64,000 bases of DNA from Mycolicibacterium chubuense NBB4 (GTDB lineage: Bacteria > Actinomycetota > Actinomycetes > Mycobacteriales > Mycobacteriaceae), in assembly GCF_000266905.1 (NCBI RefSeq), contig NC_018027.1, positions 3,720,001 through 3,784,000 on the forward strand. Direction: 5' to 3'. The position numbers were made by a program, and so were the translations under genes. The notes under the pieces are model-generated. The model was not told the DNA's origin. It saw nothing but the letters and a program-made list of their open reading frames with translations, and searched no databases. Shown one piece after another: positions 45,991-54,440 of this stretch (within the stretch, counting starts at the first letter, position 1; every line of letters begins with the position of its first letter).

Positions 45991-47181
45991 TCAGGTGGTG
46001 ACCAGACGACCCAGGTTGCCGCCCATGATCTTCGCCTGGTCCTCGACGGACAGGTGCTCGAGCGCGGTCACGTAGTGCGTCGGCTCGGCCAGGCCCTCCG
46101 GGTGCGGCCAGTCGGAGCCGTAGAGCACCTGGTCCACACCGATCAGGTTGATCAGGTCGTCGATGCCCTCCTCATAGAACGGGCTGACGTAAATGCGGTT
46201 CTTGATCTCCTCGATCGGGTTGCCCAGGAACGCTTCCGGCGCCTTCTTGTACACCTCGGCCATGGAGTCCAGCAGCGGGAACATCCACTTCGAGCCGGCC
46301 TCGACGATGCCGACCTTGAGCTTCGGGTGCCGGAACAGCGCGCCGTGGATCACCCACGAGGCCACCGCGTCCTGGATCGGGCGCCACTCGTTGAGGATCG
46401 ACATCGCGTTGGTCTGGAACGGCAGCATCTCCTGCGCCGCACCGTCCCACTCGGAGGTGTAGCGGGAGTAGCCGCTGTCCGAGGAGTGCATGCCGACGAA
46501 CACGTCGTGATGGACGACGCGCTCCCAGAACGGGTCGAACTCGGGCAGGGCGAAGGATCGCGGGCCGCGGAAGCCGGGCACCGGGGCGGGGCGGATAAGG
46601 ATCGCGCGGGCACCGCGCTTGACGCACCACTCCAGCTCCTCGATCGCCTTCTCGACGATCGGCAGCGTGATGACCGGGGTGGTGAAGATGCGGTTCTGGT
46701 AGTTGAAGCCCCACACCTCGTCGAGCCACTGGTTGAGCGCGTGGATCAACACGTGGATCGCCACCGGGTCGTCGGACAGCCGCTCCTCGATCAGGCTCGC
46801 GAGCGTCGGGAACATCAGGCTGCGGTCGACGCCGAGTTCGTCCATCACCTTGATGCGCGGCTCGGGCTCGAAGAACGCTGGGATGGCTTTCATCGGCTCC
46901 CCGAAGAGCTCACGCTTGCTCTTGCCGTCGGGATTGCCGTACTTGAAGTACTCCTCCCACGCACCCGGCTTGGCGACCACCGAGAAGGTGGGGTTGGGGA
47001 TGTAGTTGCTGATCACCCCCCGCAGAGCGATCTTGGTGCGACCGTTGACCTCGACGTACTGGACGACGTCCTTGTACTCCTTCGGCAGGTACTTGGTCAT
47101 CGCCTCCGGCGGCTCGTAGAGGTGATTGTCCGCGTCGAAGAGCGGAAACGGTATGTCGACCCGGTGTGACAGCTGCCCCAT
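45991..47181 (-). CDS. Amidohydrolase-family TIM-barrel protein
   Basis: A 396-residue protein of the amidohydrolase 2 family (COG2159; aminocarboxymuconate decarboxylase-like). The start region FPLFDADNHLYEPPEAM has the D-x-x-x-H pattern of the metal site, and VLYGSDWPHPEG near the end holds the final Asp. A catalytic His is in VGMHSSDSG. Proteins of this group occur often in mycobacterial steroid and terpenoid clusters as decarboxylases or hydrolases; the reaction here is unknown. It has a strong AAAAGGAG ribosome-binding site six bases before the ATG, its own promoter with palindrome site b upstream, and probable read-through into the ligase gene. Confidence 0.85.
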   Translation of the reverse strand: MGQLSHRVDIPFPLFDADNHLYEPPEAMTKYLPKEYKDVVQYVEVNGRTKIALRGVISNYIPNPTFSVVAKPGAWEEYFKYGNPDGKSKRELFGEPMKAIPAFFEPEPRIKVMDELGVDRSLMFPTLASLIEERLSDDPVAIHVLIHALNQWLDEVWGFNYQNRIFTTPVITLPIVEKAIEELEWCVKRGARAILIRPAPVPGFRGPRSFALPEFDPFWERVVHHDVFVGMHSSDSGYSRYTSEWDGAAQEMLPFQTNAMSILNEWRPIQDAVASWVIHGALFRHPKLKVGIVEAGSKWMFPLLDSMAEVYKKAPEAFLGNPIEEIKNRIYVSPFYEEGIDDLINLIGVDQVLYGSDWPHPEGLAEPTHYVTALEHLSVEDQAKIMGGNLGRLVTT

Positions 47182-47203
47182 GAAAAACTCCTTTTCTTAT
47201 CGG

Positions 47204-47218
47204 GAGAATCGTATTCTC
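47204..47218. promoter_or_regulatory. GAGAAT palindrome, site b (perfect)
   Basis: GAGAATCGTATTCTC: perfect 6-3-6 inverted repeat, 23 bases upstream of the amidohydrolase ATG. On the coding strand TACGAT inside it fits a TANNNT -10 element, so a bound protein would block the promoter. Confidence 0.75.
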
Positions 47219-47219
47219 A

Positions 47220-48833
47220 TTACTGGCGGCTCGCAACGGCCCCCTGGTGCGCCGGCAGGCCGCGGCCCGCACTGTCCGCGACGTCCTGGCGGACGCGGTA
47301 CTTCTGCACCTTGCCGCTGGCGGTCCTGGGAAAGTCGTGGACGCGGTGCAGCTCCTCGGGCCATTTCTGGGCCGCCACGCCGGCCCCCTTGAAGTGGGTG
47401 CGAACCTCGTCGAGGGTCGGCATGTCGTGTCCTTCGCGCAGACGCAGCACCGCCGCCGTCCGCTCACCCAGACGGGGGTCGGGCGCGGCGACGACCACCG
47501 CCTCGGCGACGGCGGGCATGGCCAGCAGCACCTCTTCGACCTCGAGCGCGCTGATGTTCTCACCGCCCCGGATGATCACGTCGGCCTTGCGGTCGGTGAT
47601 CGTGAGGTAGCCGTCCTCGTCGAGCACCCCGATGTCACCGGTGCGGTACCAGCCGTCGTCGTCGAAGGCGCGCGCGGTCAACTCGTCGTCGGTGTACCCG
47701 AGACACAGATCCGGTCCGCGGCTGAATATCTCGCCGTCGGGGCCGAGCCGGATCTCCACGCCGGGACGCGGATCGCCGTCGGTGAACAGGCGTTTGGCCT
47801 CGGGCGCGCCGGGTCGCGACCCGGTGATCGAGGGATGCTCGGTGCTGCCGTAGGACCGGAACACGAACATCCCCAGATCGGTGAGGCGCTGGGTCACGGC
47901 CGCGGGGACCGTGGAGCCTCCCAGACCGACGGTGGTGAAGCGGGCGATGTGCTCGGGACGGCAGTCGGGGTGGTCGAGCAGACTGGTGACGAAGTAGGGC
48001 GGACCGCCTCCGATCGACAGCCCGTCGCGCTCCATCAACTTCAGCACCCGGGCCGGATCCCAGACGTCGCACAGGTCGATCGGGGCGCCCTCCAGGACCG
48101 GGATCAGAAAAGCCCCGAGCATGCCGATGAAATGCCCGACGGGTGTGGCGGTCAACTGCCGGCCGCGGTCGGGCGGGTAGTTCTCCAGCAGCTGGCGCGT
48201 CTCGAACGTGAGCGTCTGGTGGCTGTGGATCACGCCCTTCGGATCACGCGTGGTTCCCGAGGTGAACGCGATCAGGGCCGGTCCGGCAGGGTCGGTGCCG
48301 AGCGTGCCCTCGAGGGGCCGATCGGCCAGCAGATCGTCGAAGGACTGCCCGTCCGTCCCCTCGCTTCGCCCGCCCCGGGCGCCGACCAGGCCGACGACGG
48401 GCACCTCGGCGCACAGGTCCGGCTGGTGGCGCATCCTGCCGAACTCCTCGGCGGTGATGAACACCTTCGGCCGGGCGGTCGCCATGATGTGCGCCAGTTC
48501 CTTGCGCCCGTAGAAGTGCACGATCGGCACGATCACCGCGCCGAGGAACGCCGACGCCCAGAACGTGACGGCGGCCTCGCGCCAGTTGGGCAGTTGCAGC
48601 GCGACGACGTCGCCCGGCCCGACTCCCCGGGCTGCCAGGCCGGCGGCCAGGCGGCGGGCGTCGTGCGCCACCTCGCCGAAGGTGCCCGTGTAGGGCCGCA
48701 CCGCCGAGTGGACGCAGAAGCCGACGTCCCGGTTCTCGTCGAGGGACCGGGCGAGCAGCTCACCGAGCGTCTCCCGGGTCCACCAGCCCTCCCGCTCGTA
48801 GAGCTCGACCAGCTCAGCAGGGATACTCCGCAT
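47220..48833 (-). CDS. Acyl-CoA ligase (cyclohexanecarboxylate-CoA ligase-like)
   Basis: An AMP-binding synthetase of 537 residues. The P-loop IAFTSGTTRDPKGVIHSHQ, the FRSYGSTEHPSITGS turn, GWYRTGDIGVL, TDRKADVIIRGGENISALEV and the terminal TASGKVQKYRV are present, so it should form acyl-AMP and acyl-CoA. The sequence is of the group annotated as cyclohexanecarboxylate-CoA or FadD1-like ligases. The start ATG is 83 bases from the divergent crotonase. Between them is site c. It ends 2 bases before site b, so it is a single-gene unit that could also read into the amidohydrolase. Confidence 0.87.
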   Translation of the reverse strand: MRSIPAELVELYEREGWWTRETLGELLARSLDENRDVGFCVHSAVRPYTGTFGEVAHDARRLAAGLAARGVGPGDVVALQLPNWREAAVTFWASAFLGAVIVPIVHFYGRKELAHIMATARPKVFITAEEFGRMRHQPDLCAEVPVVGLVGARGGRSEGTDGQSFDDLLADRPLEGTLGTDPAGPALIAFTSGTTRDPKGVIHSHQTLTFETRQLLENYPPDRGRQLTATPVGHFIGMLGAFLIPVLEGAPIDLCDVWDPARVLKLMERDGLSIGGGPPYFVTSLLDHPDCRPEHIARFTTVGLGGSTVPAAVTQRLTDLGMFVFRSYGSTEHPSITGSRPGAPEAKRLFTDGDPRPGVEIRLGPDGEIFSRGPDLCLGYTDDELTARAFDDDGWYRTGDIGVLDEDGYLTITDRKADVIIRGGENISALEVEEVLLAMPAVAEAVVVAAPDPRLGERTAAVLRLREGHDMPTLDEVRTHFKGAGVAAQKWPEELHRVHDFPRTASGKVQKYRVRQDVADSAGRGLPAHQGAVASRQ

Positions 48834-48869
48834 GGGTTGCGCGCCACCTCCCGTTCCGCAGGCGATGCT

Positions 48870-48897
48870 ATTCTCCGCCTACGAGAATGCCAATACC
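48870..48897. promoter_or_regulatory. GAGAAT palindrome, site c (divergent promoter)
   Basis: ATTCTC and GAGAAT flank seven bases (48870-48888), followed after three bases by the weaker half AATACC. It sits between the divergent ligase and crotonase genes. TATTCT (+) and TAGCAT (-) fit -10 patterns on either strand. Confidence 0.65.
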
Positions 48898-48915
48898 GCA
48901 GATGGAGAATGCTCG

Positions 48916-49632
48916 ATGGTCGACCTCGAAATCGAGGAGGGTCTGGCGGTCATCACCATCGACCGGCCGCACGCACGGAATGCGATCTCGCTGGAGACCA
49001 TGGACCAGCTCGAGAAGGCTCTCGACGGCGCGGCCGGCGCCGCCGCGCTGGTGCTCACCGGAGCCGGTGACCGCGCGTTCGTCTCGGGCGGCGACCTCAA
49101 GGAACTGAGCGCATTACGGACCGTCGAGCAGGCGTCGGCGATGTCGTTGCGGATGAGGACCCTCTGCGATCGCATCGCCGCCTTCCCCGCTCCCACGGTG
49201 GCCGCTCTCAACGGTCACGCCCTCGGCGGCGGCGCCGAATTCGCGGTGGCCGCCGACATCAGGCTGGCCGCCGACGACATCAAGATCGGATTCAATCAGG
49301 TGGCGCTGGCGATCATGCCCGCGTGGGGCGGCGCCGAGCGCCTCGTCGAGCTGGTCGGCTACAGCAAGGCCCTGCTGCTGGCCGGCACCGGACGCCTCAT
49401 CAGTGCCACCGAGGCCGAACGCGTCGGCCTGATCGATCAGGTGATCCCCCGCGCGTCGTTCGATCAGCAGTGGCGGGTGATCGCCCGCTCGTTGGCCACG
49501 ACGCCTGCAGGTCGGGTGAAGCGAGTTATGCAGGGCGTCCCCACCACCGAGGCGGTCGCCGCGTTCGCCCACCTGTGGGTGTCCGACGAGCACTGGGCCG
49601 CCGCAGACAAGGTGATGAAGAAGGGCACGTAG
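48916..49632 (+). CDS. Enoyl-CoA hydratase/isomerase family protein
   Basis: A crotonase-fold protein of 238 residues, slightly short for the family. Oxyanion hole sequences are FVSGGDLKELS and NGHALGGGAEFAVAADIRLA. In the first catalytic acid region it reads FNQVALAIMPAWGGAERL, so the usual Glu is replaced by Gln/Asn, while ISATEAERVGLID keeps an acid near the second position. It may be an isomerase or a lyase. ATG 48916 was chosen because GGAGA lies seven bases upstream; the frame is open further, but there is no ribosome-binding site. It probably works on the acyl-CoA made by the divergent ligase. Confidence 0.82.
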   Translation: MVDLEIEEGLAVITIDRPHARNAISLETMDQLEKALDGAAGAAALVLTGAGDRAFVSGGDLKELSALRTVEQASAMSLRMRTLCDRIAAFPAPTVAALNGHALGGGAEFAVAADIRLAADDIKIGFNQVALAIMPAWGGAERLVELVGYSKALLLAGTGRLISATEAERVGLIDQVIPRASFDQQWRVIARSLATTPAGRVKRVMQGVPTTEAVAAFAHLWVSDEHWAAADKVMKKGT

Positions 49633-49645
49633 CGGCGCAATGCCG

Positions 49646-50173
49646 TTAGGCCTGTCCGACGCCGAACTCCCGCACCGGATCCTTCCCGTCCCAGCCGGCC
49701 GCGGCGTCGCGCAGGAACGCGGCCAAGCCCCGGGTGGCGTCGGTGAGTTCCATGATCTCGACGACCGCCGCCGGCCCGTCCGGAGTCTCGGCGTAGGCGA
49801 ACCGGGTGCCCACATCGGCCCCGCCGGACCACACCACCGGCCAGCGCGCCGCCTCGACCGCCCGCATCGTGGCACCGAAATCATCTGTCCAGTAGGCCAA
49901 CTGATGGAACCCCGCACGGCCCGAGCCGAGGAATTCGGTGAAGATGCTCGCGGTGTCATCCTCCTGCTGGATCAGCTCGACCTGCAGATCGCCACTGTTC
50001 GCCAAGGCCAGCGACAGCGTGATCTCGCACGGCTGACCGCGATAGGTCACGCGTTGCCGGAGACCGCGCATCACATACCAGGGGCCGACCCCCAGGGCCA
50101 GCCACCCCGACAGCGCGCGATCGAGGTCCCCGACGACGTGACCGATCTGACGAATGGGCCCGGGAAGGATCAC
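49646..50173 (-). CDS. VOC-superfamily protein (glyoxalase/epimerase-like)
   Basis: A 175-residue vicinal-oxygen-chelate fold protein. It begins GPIRQIGHVVGDLDRALSGW, typical of methylmalonyl-CoA epimerase-like and glyoxalase-like members, with the metal-binding His in GHVV and another in GFHQLAYWTDD. A Glu in VEIMEL is the likely third ligand. Proteins like this occur in steroid clusters as isomerases of CoA esters. It is convergent with the crotonase (13 bases between stops) and divergent from the DUF35 gene across site d. Confidence 0.8.
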   Translation of the reverse strand: MILPGPIRQIGHVVGDLDRALSGWLALGVGPWYVMRGLRQRVTYRGQPCEITLSLALANSGDLQVELIQQEDDTASIFTEFLGSGRAGFHQLAYWTDDFGATMRAVEAARWPVVWSGGADVGTRFAYAETPDGPAAVVEIMELTDATRGLAAFLRDAAAGWDGKDPVREFGVGQA

Positions 50174-50205
50174 CCGGGAACGGTAGCAGGGCTTCCGCCG
50201 GTGTT

Positions 50206-50233
50206 GTTCTCTCTAGACGAGAACGTCATTTCC
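50206..50233. promoter_or_regulatory. GAGAAT palindrome, site d (divergent promoter)
   Basis: GTTCTC and GAGAAC form a perfect inverted repeat with seven bases between, then after GTC the half site ATTTCC. It overlaps the probable -35 region of the DUF35 gene, whose -10 is GATTAT (50233-50238), 11 bases from its GTG. Confidence 0.65.
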
Positions 50234-50249
50234 GATTATCGTCAACCGC

Positions 50250-50678
50250 GTGTCGACCACGCAGCGGGCGCTGGCGCCCGAGATCTCCACATGGCCCAAC
50301 GACGATCCGCAGCTCATCGGCAGTCGCTGCGCCGGCTGCGGCGCCACGACCTTTCCGGTGCAGCAACGCTGCCCGAAGTGCAGCGGCGGCGACATGTCGG
50401 AGGTGCTGCTCCCACGGCGCGGGACCCTGGTCGCGTGGACCACGCAGGGCTTCCCTCCCGGCGCTCCCTACAAGGGGCCCACCGGGAAGGACTTCGTGCC
50501 GTTCGGGGTTGGCCTCGTCCAGCTCGACGACGTCATCCGGGTCGAGGGACGGCTCACCGAGAACGACCCCGCCGAGCTGGAATTCGGCCAGGAGGTCGAG
50601 CTGACCGTGGTCCCGTTCACCACCGACGAGGACGGCACCGAGATCGTCACGTTCGCATTCCGCCCGGTCGCCGACTGA
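50250..50678 (+). CDS. DUF35 OB-fold zinc-ribbon protein (ChsH2-DUF35-like)
   Basis: A 142-residue acyl-CoA-associated protein with a rubredoxin-like zinc ribbon (Cys27, Cys30, Cys41 and Cys44 in CAGCGATTFPVQQRCPKC) and a C-terminal OB-fold. Such proteins act as obligatory partners of thiolase-superfamily enzymes: DUF35 and Ltp2 together form the steroid side-chain aldolase, and DUF35 with other Ltps forms thiolases. It starts at GTG with only a very short leader after the -10 (GATTAT), so it may be leaderless. The thiolase-like gene follows by 14 bases, so they are one operon. Confidence 0.88.
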   Translation: MSTTQRALAPEISTWPNDDPQLIGSRCAGCGATTFPVQQRCPKCSGGDMSEVLLPRRGTLVAWTTQGFPPGAPYKGPTGKDFVPFGVGLVQLDDVIRVEGRLTENDPAELEFGQEVELTVVPFTTDEDGTEIVTFAFRPVAD

Positions 50679-50692
50679 AAGGCTGACGACAG

Positions 50693-51856
50693 ATGACAAC
50701 CAGCGCGCATTCCGCCAACGACGTCGCCATCATCGGCGTGGGCCTGCATCCCTTCGGCCGGTTCGACAAGACTGCGATGCAGATGGGGGCCGAGGCGATT
50801 CAGGCCGCACTCGCCGACGCGGGTGTGGAGTGGAAGGACATCCAGTTCGGCTTCGGCGGCAGCTACGAGGTGTCCAATCCCGACGCCGTCACCCGACTGG
50901 TCGGCCTGACGGGCATCACGTTCACCAACGTGTTCAACGCCTGCGCCACCGCCGCGTCGGCGATCCAGCAGACCGCCGACACCATCCGTCTGGGCAAGTA
51001 CGACCTCGGGATCGCCATCGGCCTGGACAAGCATCCCCGCGGCGCCTTCACCGACGACCCGGCCAAACTCGCCCTGCCCCAGTGGTACGCCGAGAACGGC
51101 CAGTTCGTGACGACGAAATTCTTCGGCATGAAGGCCAACCGCTACATCCACGATCACCACATCTCCGAGGAGACGCTGGCTCGGGTGGCGAACAAGAACT
51201 TCCGCAACGGTGTGATCAATCCGAATGCGTTCCGCCGCAAGGAGATCTCCGTCGAGGAGATCATGGCTTCGCCGGTGCTGAACTATCCGCTGCGGCAGTA
51301 CATGTTCTGCGCCCCCGACGAGGGCGCGGCCGCAGTGATCATGTGCCGCGCCGATCTCGCGCACAAGTACACCGACAAGCCGGTGTTCGTGCGCGCCAGC
51401 GAGATTCGCACGCGCACCTTCGGCGCCTACGAGGTGCACGCCACCTCGGCGCCGCTCGACGAGGACGTCTCCCCCACGGTCTACGCCGCCAGAGCCGCCT
51501 ACGAAGCGGCGGGTATCGGGCCCGAGGACGTGGACATCGCCCAACTGCAGGACACCGATGCGGGCGCCGAGGTGATCCACATGGCCGAGACCGGTCTGTG
51601 CGCCGACGGCGAGCAGGAGAAGTTGCTCGCCGACGGCGCGACCGAGATCGGCGGCAGCATGCCGATCAACACCGATGGCGGCCTGATCGCCAACGGTGAG
51701 CCGATCGGCGCGTCGGGCCTGCGCCAGGTGCACGAGCTCGTTCGACAGTTGCGCGGCGAAGCGGGTGAGCGCCAGGTGCCGGGCGACCCGCGGGTCGGGC
51801 TGGCCCAGGTCTACGGCGCGCCGGGCACGGCCTCGGCGACGATCCTGTCCCTCTAG
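50693..51856 (+). CDS. Thiolase-superfamily lipid-transfer protein (Ltp type)
   Basis: A thiolase-fold protein of 387 residues. Cys84 in FNACATAAS is in the place of the nucleophilic Cys. The canonical second motif GHP is GEP in ANGEPIGASGLRQVHE (about residue 336), and the C-terminal Cys of true thiolases is absent, being Tyr in QVYGAPGTAS (about residue 373). Replacement of this Cys by Tyr is a feature of the Ltp2 retro-aldolase, so an aldolase that cleaves a branched side chain is more likely than a thiolase. With the DUF35 gene it forms a two-gene operon. The stop overlaps the TetR stop on the other strand. Confidence 0.85.
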   Translation: MTTSAHSANDVAIIGVGLHPFGRFDKTAMQMGAEAIQAALADAGVEWKDIQFGFGGSYEVSNPDAVTRLVGLTGITFTNVFNACATAASAIQQTADTIRLGKYDLGIAIGLDKHPRGAFTDDPAKLALPQWYAENGQFVTTKFFGMKANRYIHDHHISEETLARVANKNFRNGVINPNAFRRKEISVEEIMASPVLNYPLRQYMFCAPDEGAAAVIMCRADLAHKYTDKPVFVRASEIRTRTFGAYEVHATSAPLDEDVSPTVYAARAAYEAAGIGPEDVDIAQLQDTDAGAEVIHMAETGLCADGEQEKLLADGATEIGGSMPINTDGGLIANGEPIGASGLRQVHELVRQLRGEAGERQVPGDPRVGLAQVYGAPGTASATILSL

Positions 51857-52482
51857 CGCGGAAGCCGAGCGGAACCATCCCCCGCGGAGACGTCGGGCAG
51901 CGGGTCACCTTCGAGACGGCGGAGCCATCGCTCGCAGAACTCGAACGTCTCGGCATGCCCGGTGTTCATCCCGAGCGCGCGTTCGACCACCAGGGCCTGC
52001 GACACGCTCGTCGCGAACACCGTCCACACCACCGCCGGCACCTCGGCCGCATCGATGCCGTGACGCGCCAGCGCATCGGCGATCGCTCTGTTCTGCTCCT
52101 GCCGAAACCGCTCGGCGTAGTAGACGATTTCAGCACGCAAGGCCTTGCGGTGATTCGCCAGACCCATGAATTCCATCGTCAGCCGGGTGGCCTCCGGGGC
52201 CGTGCTGAATCGCCAGAGCGCCCAGAGCGGCTGCGGCGACTGCAGTGCGGTGGCGAGCACGGCCAGGCCCTCCTCGGCCCTGCGGTGGAACACGGCGAGA
52301 AAGAGGTCCTCCATCGTGCGGAAGTAGTAATGGACCAGTTGCGGCTTGAGGCCGGCCCGCTCGGCGACCCGCCGGGACGTCACCGCGGCATAGCCCTCTT
52401 CGAGCAACATCTGCTCCGCGGCGTCGAGCAGCACGATGCGATTCTTCGCGTCCGGCGCACCGATCCGTCGCGGCGATGCCAT
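51853..52482 (-). CDS. TetR-family transcriptional regulator
   Basis: A 209-residue TetR protein. The helix-turn-helix is near the N-terminus (LLDAAEQMLLEEGYAAVTSR and AERAGLKPQLVHYYFRTMED). The C-terminal effector pocket is hydrophobic, with Trp and Phe, and probably binds an acyl-CoA or hydrophobic ligand. AGGAGG lies eight bases before the ATG. It is divergent from the P450 across 154 bases that contain a strong TGCTAAGCA palindrome, which is the expected operator. It is therefore probably a repressor of itself and of the P450. Confidence 0.88.
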   Translation of the reverse strand: MASPRRIGAPDAKNRIVLLDAAEQMLLEEGYAAVTSRRVAERAGLKPQLVHYYFRTMEDLFLAVFHRRAEEGLAVLATALQSPQPLWALWRFSTAPEATRLTMEFMGLANHRKALRAEIVYYAERFRQEQNRAIADALARHGIDAAEVPAVVWTVFATSVSQALVVERALGMNTGHAETFEFCERWLRRLEGDPLPDVSAGDGSARLPR

Positions 52483-52545
52483 ATTCGGTTCACCTCCTCA
52501 CCGGTTTCCGTGTCGCGTCAGTTCTTGACCCTAGCTCTTGCACCA

Positions 52546-52565
52546 TGCTAAGCAAGTGCTCAGCA
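52546..52565. promoter_or_regulatory. TetR operator between tetR and the P450 gene
   Basis: TGCTAAGCAAGTGCTCAGCA: nine-base arms with one mismatch around two bases. It lies in the middle of the divergent region, 64 bases from the TetR start and 72 from the P450 start. Confidence 0.75.
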
Positions 52566-52636
52566 ATTGCGCGAGTTTTTCGACGAGTCACGTAGCCACC
52601 GTCCCCACACACCCGTCAGCCCGGGAGGCCGAGCAC

Positions 52637-53935
52637 ATGAGCGATTTCGACACGATCGATTACTTCACCGATCCGTCCCTCGTGCCGGACCCGCACCCGT
52701 ATTTCGATCACCTGCGCACCAAGTGCCCCGTGGTCAAGGAACCGCATTACGGCGTGCTGGCGGTCACCGGCTACGAGGAGGCGGCGACCGTGCTGAAGGA
52801 CACCGAGACGTTCTCGTCCTGTATCGCGGTCGCCGGCCCGTTTCCGCCGCTGCCGTTCACCCCGCAGGGCGATGACATCACCGACCAGATCACCGCGCAC
52901 CGGCCGCAGATGCCGATGTTCGAGCACATGGTCACGATGGATCCGCCCGACCACACGAACGCGCGTTCGCTGCTCAACCGGCTCCTGACCCCGAGCCGGC
53001 TCAAGGAGAACGAGGACTTCATGTGGCGGCTTGCCGACGAGGTGCTCGACGACATCTTCGACCGGGAGCCGACCGGCCGCTGCGAATTCCTCACCGCCTA
53101 CGCAAAACCGTTCTCGCTATTGGTGATCGCCGATCTACTCGGTGTGCCGGAGTCGGATCACGAGGAATTCCGTACCGTCCTGGGCGCCCCGCGCCCGGGC
53201 GCCAACGTCGGCTCGCTGGACCACAGTGACCTCGTGGGCGCCAATCCGCTGGAGTGGCTCGACGAGAAGTTCATCGGCTACCTCGAGGACCGCCGCAGGG
53301 AGCCCCGCGACGACGTGCTGACGGCGCTGGCGACGGCGAAGTACCCGGACGGCTCGACCCCGCCGGTGATCGAGGTCGTCCGCTCGGCGACGTTCCTGTT
53401 CGCCGCGGGCCAGGAGACCACCACCAAGCTGTTGTCGGCCTCACTGCGGGTGCTCGGCGACCATCCCGACATCCAGGAGGCCCTCCGCGCGGACCGCAGC
53501 CGCATCCCGGTGTTCGTGGAGGAGGCGCTGCGCATGGATGCCCCGGTGAAAAGCCAGTTCCGCCTTGCCAAGAAGCCGACGACGGTCGGCGGGATCGACG
53601 TGCCGGCAGGCACCACGATGATGGTGTGCCCGGGCGCAGTCAACCGCGACCCCAGCCGGTTCGAGCATCCGCACGCGTTCGATCTGAACCGCAAGAACGT
53701 GCGCGAACACATCGCGTTCGGGCGCGGGGTGCACTCATGCCCGGGCGGTCCGCTCGCCCGCGTCGAGGGCCGCGTCTCGATCGAGCGCATCCTGGACCGG
53801 ATGGCCGATATCGCGATCGACGAAGAACGCCACGGACCCCCGCATGCCCGCCGCTACACCTATGAGCCGACGTTCATCCTGCGCGGGCTGACAGAGCTGA
53901 ACATCACGTTCACCCCGGTCGGAGAAACCCGTTGA
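52637..53935 (+). CDS. Cytochrome P450
   Basis: A P450 of 432 residues. The I-helix motif AAGQETTTK (about 255), the E-x-x-R in EEALRMD (about 295), and the heme loop FGRGVHSCPGGPLAR with the iron-ligand Cys near 368 are all present. It is a soluble class I type that needs a ferredoxin and reductase, none of which are encoded nearby. It probably hydroxylates a hydrophobic substrate of this island. ATG at 52637 has a GGGAGG ribosome-binding site eight bases upstream; the frame is open upstream without sequence of the family. I cannot assign a CYP number. Confidence 0.92.
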   Translation: MSDFDTIDYFTDPSLVPDPHPYFDHLRTKCPVVKEPHYGVLAVTGYEEAATVLKDTETFSSCIAVAGPFPPLPFTPQGDDITDQITAHRPQMPMFEHMVTMDPPDHTNARSLLNRLLTPSRLKENEDFMWRLADEVLDDIFDREPTGRCEFLTAYAKPFSLLVIADLLGVPESDHEEFRTVLGAPRPGANVGSLDHSDLVGANPLEWLDEKFIGYLEDRRREPRDDVLTALATAKYPDGSTPPVIEVVRSATFLFAAGQETTTKLLSASLRVLGDHPDIQEALRADRSRIPVFVEEALRMDAPVKSQFRLAKKPTTVGGIDVPAGTTMMVCPGAVNRDPSRFEHPHAFDLNRKNVREHIAFGRGVHSCPGGPLARVEGRVSIERILDRMADIAIDEERHGPPHARRYTYEPTFILRGLTELNITFTPVGETR

Positions 53936-53981
53936 GGCGGAATACCGCCCGGTGAGAGAAGCGCCGTTCTAGGATTCGGAA

Positions 53982-54419
53982 ATGGTGTTCTACAAGGCGG
54001 TTCCGTCCGTTGCTGCCGGCATGGTGGGTCTGGTCACCGTCAGTGCCGTCGTCGCCGGCGCGCCGGCGGCGGCCCAACCGCCGTTGCATCACGTGCATTA
54101 CACCGTGGGCGCCAGTCAGGACACCGTCGGCAGCATCTACTACCGCGAGGTCGACCCACCGAATTGGGCTGAGTACAGCCACAATCCGTACCAGTACAGC
54201 CCGAAGGCCGACGTGGACCTCGGGCCGAACAAGCCGTGGACGCTCGACGTCATGCTCGCCGATCCCGACGACTGGGCCATGGTGGTCGTCGGGCTCCCCG
54301 GCCCCACCACCCCGCCGTTGGCCGAGCCGGGATTCGTCTGCGAGCTGCGCGTGGACGACGTGGTGGTCAAGACCGCCAAGGGCACCAGGGGTGCTCTGTG
54401 CTCCATCCGCAGCTGGTGA
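53982..54419 (+). CDS. Exported hypothetical protein (145 aa, two Cys)
   Basis: A signal peptide (residues 1-31, ending PAAAQP) and a small beta-rich domain with DVDLGPNKPWTLDVML and two Cys (FVCEL and ALCSI) near the end, which probably form a disulfide. The ATG has only a weak ribosome-binding site. Two more small exported genes of unrelated sequence follow. It occurs between the P450 and the Mce operon, so a periplasmic or surface role in substrate binding is possible, but the sequence gives no motif. It is probably secreted to the cell envelope. Confidence 0.7.
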   Translation: MVFYKAVPSVAAGMVGLVTVSAVVAGAPAAAQPPLHHVHYTVGASQDTVGSIYYREVDPPNWAEYSHNPYQYSPKADVDLGPNKPWTLDVMLADPDDWAMVVVGLPGPTTPPLAEPGFVCELRVDDVVVKTAKGTRGALCSIRSW

Positions 54420-54440
54420 TCCCCGACCGCCCCGGCGCGG

